DNA of 64,000 nt. Source: JAFGXF01 sp963732595. Lineage in GTDB: Bacteria; Chloroflexota; Anaerolineae; Anaerolineales; Anaerolineaceae. The stretch lies in NCBI GenBank assembly GCA_963732595.1, contig CAVSZZ010000001.1, forward strand, positions 62,001 through 126,000, in the 5' to 3' direction. Position numbers and translations under genes: made by a program. Under the pieces are notes generated by a model. The model worked only from the letters and a program-made list of their open reading frames with translations. It was not told where the DNA came from and did no database searches. This document shows, in pieces, positions 51,704-61,300 of this stretch. Numbering within the stretch: the stretch's first letter is position 1; every line of letters begins with the position of its first letter.

Positions 51704-53042
51704 ATGGCTTACATGGCTCTGTGCATCTTAGACAACCCCGATTGTCTCGAGCATGTTCTGACCGCCCTGGCCAATAACGGCATCCAGGGTGCCACCATCA
51801 TCGAATCCACCGGCTTGCACCGCCATCAAAAGAAGATCATCCCGATGCGCTACCTCTACTCCAGCCCGCAGATGGATGAAAGTGACAACATCACCATTAT
51901 GATGGTGGTCAAAGACCGCAAGTCTGCCGATAAAGCCCTGGGGGCGATCGAATCGGTGGTCGGCGACCTGAACCAGCCCCACACCGGCATCTTCGCCGTC
52001 TGGCCGATCACCCTGGTCAAGGGCCTGGGCGGTCATGATCCCGAAAGGCAAAGCCTGAGCATGGTCTGGCTCAAATTCGTTCTCGCCGCCGCCCTGATCG
52101 TGGTCGCCGCCCACTACCTGGCCAAATCCGGCGACATCATCGCCGCGCGCACCCGCCTGGGCGGCATGTTCGTCGGCATCCTGCTGCTGGCCGGCGCCAC
52201 CTCGCTGCCCGAGCTGCTCACCTCGATCTCCTCGGTCCGCCTGGGCCAACCCGACCTGGCCGCCGGCAACCTGCTCGGGTCGAACGCCTTCAATATGCTC
52301 ATGCTGGCCATCCTGGACCTGCTCCACCGCAGCCAGCGCATCCTGCGCTCGGCCGCCAAGCGCCACGCGCTGACCGGCAGCCTGGCGGTATTGATGATCG
52401 GCCTGGCCCTGTATTTCATCGTCGCCGATATTGACGAGCAAGCTCGGTTGGGTCGGTTTGGATGCTTTGGTCATCGTGGTGACCTATGTCGCTGCTGTGC
52501 GCCTGATCGCCACAGACAACCGCATCGAACAGGTCCACGAGCTGGAGACCCCGGAAGACACCCCGCGTCTGTGGGTCGGGCTGGCCGGCTTCGCGGCCAC
52601 CGCCGGCGCCCTGATCCTCATCACCCCGGTCCTGGTGGATGCCAGCTCCGAGATCGCTGTAATCACCGGCCTGGGCGCGACTTTCATCGGCACATCCCTG
52701 CTGGCGCTGGTCACCTCGCTGCCCGAGGTCGTCACCACCGTGGCCGCCATCCGAATGGGCGCGCATGACATGGCTATCGGCAACCTGTTCGGCAGCAACA
52801 TGTTCAACATGGCCGCGCTGGGTCTCACCGACCTGTTCTACACCCAGGGGCGCCTGATCGCCGCCATCGATCCCGCCTTCATGATGATCGGCACCTTCGG
52901 CTTGCTGATGACCGTGGTCGGCCTGGTCGGAAACGTGGCCCGGCTCGAGCGGCGCATCCTGTTCATTGAGATCGATTCGCTGGTGCTGATCCTGTTGTAC
53001 CTGTCGGGCATGTTCCTGCTCTACCAGCGCGGGATCGGCTGA
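51704..53042 (+). CDS. PII-like domain fused to a CaCA-type sodium/calcium antiporter (one frameshift)
   Basis: The first 108 residues are a PII-like signalling domain: LCILDNPDCLEHVLTALANN, GATIIESTGL, and VVGDLNQPHTGIFAVWP with the family's GDL-x-P-x-TG. After GGHDPERQSLS a CaCA/YrbG antiporter begins at MVWLKFVLAAALIVVAAHYL, with the two inverted repeat signatures GATSLPELLTSISS and VTSLPEVVTTVAAI, and two GSNxFNM motifs. One frame change near 52435 separates the halves of the antiporter. It would exchange Na+ or H+ for Ca2+, possibly controlled by nucleotide or cAMP-type binding to the PII-like part. Whether the PII-antiporter fusion is real or an artefact of a lost stop is open. Confidence 0.75.
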
Positions 53043-53049
53043 GGAAATG

Positions 53050-53185
53050 GTAGGGGGAACCTCCGAGAATGGTGCGCTCAACACCCTAACCCCCAGTGCG
53101 GGGGCTTACGGAACATATATAGAGCCCTCAAAGTACCCTCAAAATACCCTCATGAGGGCAGGCGGGTGCTTATGGCTGCACCCAC
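53050..53185. repeat. Family 1 repeat with Thr-like CCCTCA tandem units
   Basis: GTAGGGGGAACCTCC and GGTGCGCTCAACACCC begin the element, and GGCTGCACCC ends it. In between, the hexamer CCCTCA-like units (CCCTCAAAGTACCCTCAAAATACCCTCATG) repeat in tandem about four times. Confidence 0.5.
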
Positions 53186-53207
53186 TGCACGATAATGGAG
53201 AGAACCA

Positions 53208-53816
53208 ATGCGTTTCCAGTTCGGCGCAGTCCCCGAAGATACGACCTTCGAACCCGAAGCCGAGGGTTACCGCAGCATCCGCGAGCCGGGCCCGATCGCC
53301 ATCCAGCTGTGGGCCTTGCCGGTCGCGTTCCTGCAGATCCTGGCCTGGGCACTGGTTGTAGTCCTTTTCATCCTGCCGAAGCTGGGTCCGGATTTTCTCC
53401 GCCATTACGATGGGACCCTGCAGCCCTTCTGGCAGATTGTGCTGCTGCTGATCGTGCTGATCCCCGTGCACGAGTTCCTGCATGCCCTGGCCCATCCCGG
53501 CTTTGGGTCCACGCCGAGCACCATTATCGGCTTCTGGCCTTCCAAGGTATTATTCTATGCCCAATATGAGGGGGTCCTGTCGCGCAGCCGCTTCCTGTTG
53601 ATCTGTGTCATGCCCCTGCTGGTCCTGGGCTTGCTGCCGACCCTGCTGATGGTTCTCTTTCCGGCCCTGTTGAGCACGCTGTGGTTGCTCTCGCTGCTCG
53701 GCAACGTTTTGGCCTGCGGGGACCTGGTGGGGGTGGGCGTGGTCCTGCTGGAGATACCGCCTGGCACCATCCTGCGCAACCGCGGTTGGAAGACCTACTG
53801 GAAACCGGCCGGGTGA
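53208..53816 (+). CDS. DUF3267 membrane metalloprotease-like protein
   Basis: The 202-residue protein has four or five membrane helices and the zinc-protease motif HEFLHA at residues near 85-90 within VLIPVHEFLHALAHPGF. A second typical element is the C-terminal GNVLACGDLVGVGVVLLEIP segment. DUF3267 proteins are putative intramembrane zinc metalloproteases of unknown target. ATG 53208 follows GGAGAG. It is intact and lies downstream of a repeat, with no operon partner. Confidence 0.88.
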   Translation: MRFQFGAVPEDTTFEPEAEGYRSIREPGPIAIQLWALPVAFLQILAWALVVVLFILPKLGPDFLRHYDGTLQPFWQIVLLLIVLIPVHEFLHALAHPGFGSTPSTIIGFWPSKVLFYAQYEGVLSRSRFLLICVMPLLVLGLLPTLLMVLFPALLSTLWLLSLLGNVLACGDLVGVGVVLLEIPPGTILRNRGWKTYWKPAG

Positions 53817-54224
53817 GCCAACAGTAAAGCCGGATGCTCAGCGTCTATGGTCGCTGAGCCCTCCTGTTGCACCTCGGGTTGATATGTCCTTCATCCGCAT
53901 CGCGTTCTCGGAAGCGCCGCACCGATCCCCAGAGGGGACTTTGGGAGCTACGCACCTTTGGAGTACACTGCGCTCTATCCCCATGGGGGACTGACGTGAG
54001 CGCTGCGTTCTGCGTCCCAAGGACACATTGTGTCCTGGGGATGATCCCTCCGAGCGTCGCTCCTATCCCCAAGGGGACTTACGGAGCTCCTACCGGAGGG
54101 AAGGCTGCTCCGGGGGACGCGACGCGACCAACACCTGCTCGCCTTGCTCGTGGTGCGCCTCGGAGCGCCTCGCCGATGCTCGTCGCACCCGAGGCGACGA
54201 GCAGGCGTTTAAAGTTGAACTGAA
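53817..54224. repeat. GC-rich palindromic patch with spaced CCCC..GGGGACT units
   Basis: No gene is credible here. Units TCCCC AGA/ATG/AA GGGGACT occur near 53926, 53978 and 54063, with a further CCAAGGACACATTGTGTCCTGG palindrome near 54017. Another copy of the CCGGGGGAC-type motif lies near 54108. The whole looks like a degraded repeat cluster. Confidence 0.5.
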
Positions 54225-54515
54225 TTATTTCCCACCGGACAAGCGATCAATTAAATCCATAACCCCCGCCTCCGCCCAGTACTCCACATCCATGACGTGC
54301 AGTTCGGTCAGGTGCTCCTCCAGCCTGCGCAGCTGCAGCCGGCCCGCCACGCTGCCCGAGATGGCCGGGATGCCCGGGATGTAACATCCGAACAGGATCA
54401 GGTCCTTTTGATCGCTGAGCTTTCGGAACACGACGTCGTTCTCAGAGCGCTCGAAACGCATGATCTCGGAGGCGATGACATTGAAATCCTGTTCGAATGA
54501 GCATTTGAGATCCAT
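54225..54515 (-). CDS. Small hypothetical protein
   Basis: The 96-residue frame starting at ATG 54515 reads MDLKCSFEQDFNVIASEIM and shows coding-like composition with SENDVVFRKLSDQKDLILFG and LQLRRLEEHLTELHVMD. The product appears soluble and helical with a possible beta hairpin. I do not recognise a family. The start is uncertain because only a weak GGTTTG site lies before it, and a longer frame to 54587 includes a non-coding-looking leader. It lies convergent with DUF3267. Confidence 0.5.
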   Translation of the reverse strand: MDLKCSFEQDFNVIASEIMRFERSENDVVFRKLSDQKDLILFGCYIPGIPAISGSVAGRLQLRRLEEHLTELHVMDVEYWAEAGVMDLIDRLSGGK

Positions 54516-54699
54516 GACAAACCTGTAATGAATCGTTCTGGAGTAGTATCTCCAAGTATAGCATTGTGTGACAAAGGGAGCAATCAATTCGTACCCTCGA
54601 TTGATACCAATTGGATACCCTTTCGAGATTTATCGGGGGCTCACCCCCATGGGTTGCTTATGTGATTTATAATTCGATTACTTCCGAGGCATTCGACAC

Positions 54700-55812
54700 A
54701 TGAACATCTGGAACAATTTTCGAGGGGATCTGCTGATGCTTTCCCTGATCCTGACCCGAACTCTCCGGTCGAGGCTCGCCCGGCAGTCGTCTGCGGCGAT
54801 CTACATCGTCGTGGATACCACCCTGACCGCGGACCTGGCCTGCCCGGCGGGCACCGGTACCGCCCTCACGATCAACGCAGCGGGTATCACCCTCGACCTG
54901 GGCGGTCATACCATTTCGGGCGACCCGTATGAAGTGGGTGTCATGGTCACCGGTTATAGCGGGATCACCATCCAAAATGGGACCATCTCAGGTTTCAACG
55001 ACGGCATCTTTTTGATCGATTCTGACAACACCCTGGTCGAACATTTAACCATCAATAACCTGACCGTCGACGATATCGAACCATTTCGTCTTTGGGGTGC
55101 ACATCGACGACAGCCAGGATGTGATCGTCCGGTACATGCAGTTCGAGTTCCTGCGGGTCCCCCACAAGGAGGCGGTCGAGGTGTATGCCAGCAACGTGGA
55201 CGTGAACCATATCAACGTGGTGGGCGGCGGCGCCGGGGTCGGTTTCAGCTTTGCCGGCACCTGCGACCCCCTGAACGGACCCAGCAACGGTTCGGTGAGC
55301 GACAGCACCTTTACCGATATCCAAGTGGCCGGGGTCTGGATCGCCTGCTCGAGCGACCTGTTGATCGAAAATAATGTCTTCACGACCACCCCCGGCGGCT
55401 ACGGCATGCTGGGCATCCAGGGCGATGCCCCCTTCGCCGGTGCCGTGAGCGGCACCCTCATCCGCGATAACGCCTTCCACGATCTGGAATACGGGATCGA
55501 ATTTCGCGGCATCCTGGCATCCAGCATCACGAATAACAGCATCACTAACAATATTAACTGGGGCATCATGGTGCGTCGATCCTTGAAGTGCTACGATCCG
55601 GATTATAACGAGTATTGGGTTTGCTTCAATTCGACCGGTAACACCATCACGGATAATTTCGTCATTGACAATGGTGCCGACCTCTTTCATGAAGGGAACC
55701 CATCAGCGGGAACACCTGGTCGGGCAATACCTGCCGGGTCAAGGTGGGGGCCGAGATCCCGGAATGCCTCCCGCCCCACCTGTTCTTCCTGCCAGCCCTC
55801 CACCGGCCTTAA
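54700..55812 (+). CDS. Secreted parallel beta-helix protein (two frameshifts)
   Basis: The protein of about 370 residues has a poor N-terminal signal-like region (LLMLSLILT) and then repeated right-handed beta-helix rungs: ITLDLGGHTISG, ITIQNGTISGFNDGIFLID, LLIENNVFTTTPGG, LIRDNAFHDLEYGIEFRG and ITNNSITNNINWGIMV. This NosD/PbH1 pattern is typical of carbohydrate-active or surface proteins. Frame changes near 55085 and 55700 must be joined; the corrected end is a short Pro-rich tail stopping at TAA 55810. It converges with the HEAT-repeat lipoprotein gene, leaving 26 bases between the stops. Function unknown. Confidence 0.75.
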
Positions 55813-55838
55813 CGCACGTCAATCAGGCACAGGTACCC

Positions 55839-57573
55839 TTACGGCTGGTTCTGCTCCCACCAGGCGGTCCATGCCGCCGCGTCTTCCCCGAAAGTCTGGT
55901 TGGTGATCTCCTGGAGGGCGAAGCGCACCTGGTAGCTGACACTCGGATCGGGATCCGCCAGCATGGCGATCAATTTAGGCACCACTTGCAGCGCAGCTTC
56001 ATCAAAATAGATCAGGCTAACCGCTGCCTGGATGCGCACGGAGGGGTCGGGGTCATCCAGCGCAGCCACCATCAGGTCGAGCGCGCCCGGCTGGTCGGTG
56101 TAATCCATCATCATCGAACAAACCGTGCGGCGCAGCTCCGCCAGCGGGCTCTGCATGGCTTCCGTCAGCAGGGCAAAGGCAGCCTCCTCCCCGACGAGGC
56201 GATGGATGGCCGAGATCTCCCCGCCAAGCGGCTCACTGTCCGTTTCCGCGTGGGCTGCCCGGGTCAGCTCGTCCACGACGGGCTGGCTGCGATCCCCGAT
56301 GCTCCCCAGGGCTGAGGCAGCCTGGTGGCGCATGTCCGGTGCCTCGTCCTGCAGCAGGTCAACCAGGATGGGGACGGCGGGTGAGGCCGCCTCACCGCAG
56401 GAGTTCAACACCTGGGCTGCCGCCTGGCGCCGCTCAACATCCGGATCGGCCAGTTCCGCGATCATCAAGTCGATGATCTCCGGCGGATTGCAGGGCCACA
56501 GCCAGTACTCCGCCTCCGATCGCACCATACCGTCCTCATCATGGAACAGGACCATGACCGTATCGAGCAGCTCGGCCGGCCGCTCCGGCAGTCTGCCCAG
56601 CATGCGCAGGCTGGACCGGCGTACAGGGGCGTCGGGATCCTTCAAGCCAGCCACGGCCAGGTCATAAACGCGCGGGTCGGCCAGCATGGCCTCCAGCGCC
56701 TTTTCGGCGGCATGCGATACCTCATATTCACTGTCCCTCAGCTGCTCCACCAGCAATGGGGCACTGGCAACCGCGATCGGCCTCAAGTCCCCCAGCGCTT
56801 CCGCGGCCTGGCGCTGGCTCGCCCAATCCGGCGCATCCAGCGCGAAGGTCAGTAAGGCCACCTGGCGCTCGTAGGCCAGGTCAGAGGGCAGGACGATGCC
56901 GCAGGCGTAGCCGATGGCCGTCTCCAGTTGAGATTCGACCTCTGCGGCTTCTGATGGCAGCCAATCCTGGGCCGGGACGGCATTCCGCACCAGCTCCGTC
57001 ACCGAAGTGGCGCCTTCACCCCCGGTCGTCTCGAGCGTTGCGACACCGCCGGAGCTGACCATCCTGCTCGACGAAGAGTTCCAGGCTGGTGATGATCTCG
57101 AGCGTCTCGGTGGAGACCGTCATGGAATAGTTGAGGCGGTAGCCCAGCACCTGGCCGCGGGAGAAATCGTAAGACACGTAGACCGATTCTGCGCCGCCCG
57201 CCCCGGCTGTCATCTCCGGCCAGAGCTGCGACTGGATGTAGGCCAGGCGCGCCGTGCGGGGCACCAGGATGACTTGACTGCCGGCCGGGACCTCCGGGCT
57301 GCCCTGCGGGGCAGCGTCCAGCCGGGCGATCAGGGAGGCCCAGTCGCGCTTGAATGCTGATTCCAGGTCGGATTCGGAGGGCAAGTTCAGGGGTGTGACC
57401 GCCGGCAGCTGCGTGGGGGTGGGCGTCAGGGTGGGCGCAGGGGTTAGCGTGGCCGCCCGGGTCGGCATGGCCGTTGGCAGGGGTGGCGCCGCCGGTGAGG
57501 CCTCGCCGCAGCCCGCCAGGCTGAACGCCATGACGAAAACGAACATCCATCCAAGAACCTGCCGGTGGCCCAT
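55839..57573 (-). CDS. HEAT-repeat lipoprotein (one frameshift)
   Basis: ATG 57573 begins a lipoprotein signal (core VFVMAFSLAGC) with a Thr/Pro-rich spacer (TPAPTLTPTPTQLPAV). After about 170 residues a frame change near 57065 joins to a long HEAT/PBS-repeat array of at least eight units, such as SQRQAAEALGDLRPI, VRRSSLRMLGRLPE, ERRQAAAQVLNSCGEAA and MRHQAASALGSIGDRS. It ends AAAWTAWWEQNQP. HEAT arrays are protein-binding solenoids. Being lipid-anchored outside the cell, it may scaffold surface proteins. The total of about 577 residues is reasonable. Confidence 0.8.
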
Positions 57574-57900
57574 ATTTCCTCCTGGTCGAATAAATGCGAT
57601 GGCTGTTTCAGACAGCGCATTGCGCTTGATTTTACTATCGAATTGAAAGGTGGGAGTGTACAGCAGCTCGCCCGGTGGATGGCGATGCCGTCCCCGGGGC
57701 CCGTTGTGATATTGGCGCTTTTGAGTTCGGTCATTATTTCATTTTTATACCGATGTTACTAAGATAATGTGATCCCCCGGGTGAGACGACCATCTGGGAG
57801 TCGCTCCGGGGGACACCTCGAGAATCACGAGCAGGCGCATCGGGGCCTATGAATTCAGCTTACTTTTAAGATTATTTATCCCGGTGATCTTCAGCTTTCC
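57574..57900. other. Gene-free stretch with a GC-rich hairpin
   Basis: I see no gene. CCCCCGGGTGAGACGACC and CTCCGGGGGACACC near 57774-57820 are inverted and resemble the motifs at 50650 and 54108. The rest shows nothing recognisable. Confidence 0.5.
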
Positions 57901-58107
57901 CTAAAAATCATATACCCATTCATCGATATAAACTGCACCCTCACTGCCCCCTATCGGCTGGGCAGGCGCATGCTCCCAACCTGGTGAGCGGACCCACCTG
58001 CCAACCGGGTTCGCCCAGAGCGGCTGGCGCACGCCATAGGTATCGCGGTAGACCCCATCAGATCCGAGCGACCAATCCGCTTCACCCGGCCTGGGTTTCT
58101 TTTCCAC
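57901..58107 (-). CDS. Small hypothetical protein or gene remnant
   Basis: A 68-residue frame beginning at GTG 58107 reads VEKKPRPGEADWSLGSDGVY and ends EGAVYIDEWVYDF. The composition (aromatic, Gly/Pro-rich) looks coding, with a DTYGVRQPLW segment, but it lacks a clear ribosome binding site and may be the end of a truncated gene. An AAGGAG site further up (near 58160) is out of frame with it. I do not recognise it. Confidence 0.35.
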   Translation of the reverse strand: MEKKPRPGEADWSLGSDGVYRDTYGVRQPLWANPVGRWVRSPGWEHAPAQPIGGSEGAVYIDEWVYDF

Positions 58108-58210
58108 AACCAGTACCCAAGAGTGTCAATTCGCGTTTTTGGTTCAGCAATATGGATCTCCTTATTAAGATTAAGATACGTTGATATTTTATTAATTGCA
58201 TGGCAATTTA

Positions 58211-58239
58211 TTGACACAGCATGTAATTCATGCTAATCT
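58211..58239 (+). promoter_or_regulatory. Sigma-70-type promoter with internal palindrome, second RHS gene
   Basis: TTGACA at 58211 and TAATCT at 58234 are 17 bases apart. The spacer contains AGCATG TAATT CATGCT (58218-58234), a perfect 6-base inverted repeat that reaches the -10 box, a good site for a repressor. Confidence 0.65.
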
Positions 58240-58337
58240 GATAGTATCTTTATTGCTAAGGAAGTAAATATATACAGATCATGTAATATGTTTATTAGTA
58301 ATAGTTATAAAAATTCTATTCTTTACCGGAGGGATAC

Positions 58338-61300
58338 GTGAAAATACTAATCAATACCCTCATTGTAGCCATCATCCTAGTCAATACCTGTGTGGGAAAT
58401 TCGGTACAATCCAAGAATGTTAGTTTCACAACATCTAATAATTATTCGACTCGTTATGAAAAACCTTTATCCAATGAAGTAGATAATCCCGTTGATAGCA
58501 TTCAAACGGAATTATCTATCAGTTCATCGCCTGAACCTTTACGCTGCAATACATCATCAGAAGCTGCTTATTACTTAGGACCGATCTTACCTGAAAGGGT
58601 AAACGTCACCGTTGATGAACCTAGTGATTTCGGAAATGCTAACAATGGTTTTTTGGGGGCAATCACATCCGATTACTCTGTTGGAGCTATATTTAAATAT
58701 ACTGTTAGCCCTGATTTTAATGGCCCTACTCTTCCCGGAGATGTTGAAGGTATGCGTGGGCAGTATCATCAAAATGATGAAGATAATTATCAAGCAAACA
58801 CTCAACTATGGTACTTGTCCCCCTCTGACAATCTAGGGTATGGCGGCAATGACGATTCTGGTAGCTTTTGTTCAAGCAAACATAACCCACTAGACAACAA
58901 GACATCGTCGGAGATTTGCAGTCTGGTTTGTCCATCCTGTTTACTCAACGTTTCATTAGAAGGGGAGGATGTAGGTGCAATACTTTGCGATAGATCTAAA
59001 CCTGAATGCGTGAATGGTGGCCTTGAGGTTCGTGGTGGCCTACACTTATATGTAGAAAGAGCTGATCTAGCTAATGTAAAAGAACATCCTCTATCAGCCA
59101 GTATTTTTGATATTCAATTGATCTACTATGGAACCCCTAAAATTCTTCCGCCTCGCTCGAAACTCTCAGACAATCATCCTAAGAATTCACCCGGAGATTC
59201 GCGCGATTGCGACGTTAGCCGATGTGGTGATGACCGATCAGTAGCTGGTGATCCAATCGACGTCCTGACCGGCAACTTCGATTACAGCTATACTGACCTA
59301 TCCCTCCATACGATTGCCGGTGAACTCAGCCTACAACGTTCTTATGGCTCACAGGCCACTGACATGGCCATCCACCCGACCGATATCAGTCCCGGCTGGA
59401 CTCACAATCAGGATATTCGCCTTCTTTTCGAGGGCGACACGGTCTGGTTCAAGGGGCATACCCTAAACCAGTATCGATTCAATGCTATCGGCGATCATCT
59501 TTACTACCCCTACAACGGCGTCCTAGCAGAACTGGTTTATATTGATGGACAATATCTGATGACAACCTCAAACCAATCCATATACATCTTTAACAATGAT
59601 GGCCGTCTGTTAAGCTGGACTAACGAACGCGGTTTTAGCTTCAATTACGAATACTCTGCTGGAAAACTTGAACGGGTAACCGAACCCATCAGTGGCCGTT
59701 ACTTACAATTTAATTATGTGGGTGGGTCACTGCAATACGTCATTGACAGCTCTGGACGACATGTTGATTATGGATACAATGCAGATGGCGATCTGACTAG
59801 TGTTACAGATGTACGCGGCAACATTTGGGGATATGATTATGATGATCACCAAATCACAACATTATATGCACCTGGGTCACCATTTAATATTCTATTAACT
59901 ATTTCATACGACGATCAACGCCGAGCTTACGAGCAGCACGATGGCGCAGGTAATCTACAAACACACATAGAATTTAATTCTGATGGGTCATCAACAAGTA
60001 TGGATGCCAGAGGTATCCGCACTAACCATATACCCGACTGTAGAGGCATGGTCACACGCACCGATACGCCTTTAGTAGGATCAGAACCAGGATACATCAT
60101 CGACCGAGGTTACGACCATAACTTTAACCTAACCTCGATCCGCGGAGAGGACGATGAAACCGCCACCAACTTTAGGTGGAGCCTGGATGGCGTTAACCTA
60201 TATATGATGACCGATCAGGAAGGAAATGCGACCACCTTCAGCTACGATGATCAGAATCATCTAACAAAAGTAGATATACCGAATGTAACCTCGATAGTAG
60301 ATCTTTGGATATCATACAATTACGAAGGACCGCTAATTACAACAACAACTGAGAACTCTTCTTTAGGAGAGGTGACAACCCAATTTACCTACACCACCAG
60401 CGCAGATGCTCCTCAACCTATGAATCTTTTGAAATCCATCACGGATGCCTTGGGTCATAAAACTAGCTTTACTTATGATTCAAGCGGACAGTTAATCTCA
60501 CTTATAGATGATAATGACAATATAACACAATTCACTTACAACAAGATCGGGCATGTCGAAACGATCACCGATGCGCTCGGGAGAATTGCAATTGTTGAGT
60601 ATGATCCCGCCGGTGCTATGACTAAGATCATTGAGAATTATGACCCTAGTCGTTTACCCAATGAGGATAATCAGTATAACCTCGCAACCAGCTACTTCTA
60701 CGACCGACAAGGGCGCCTAGAAATAGTTAAAGACACAAACAACCTAACCAATGTCACGACTGTTTATGACGATGCTGGGCGTACTTACATGCTCTTGGAT
60801 GCAGTAAATAATCCTACAACTTTTTTATACAACGAAGATAACACTCTCGGATCAGTCTTGATCGCACCTAACCACCTGACAAGCTATGAATATGATGACT
60901 TGGGTCGGGTAAGTGAAATCCGTGATTCATTGAATCATCTTAATACTGCCTATACTTATAACACTGACAGCACCATTGCATCAGAGTTAGATGCAGCTGG
61001 TTTGAAAACCAGTTATACCTACGATGTCTTGCACCGTATCATTAAAGTCTCCGATAGTGTCGGGAATGTATTATTTATCACATATAACCCATTCAGTGAT
61101 GTAACTTCGATAAAAGATGCCTTCGGTCGCGTTACTCGTTATGAATACAGCGATCCTGGCCGTCTTACCACAGTGGTTGAAAATTATCAAGCATCCCCAC
61201 CCCCTGATTATGACGTTAATGCCACTAATATACGAACGGAATATTCGTACGACATTCTCGGTAATCTGGTAAAGGTCAAAAATGCCAATGGCTATACCAC

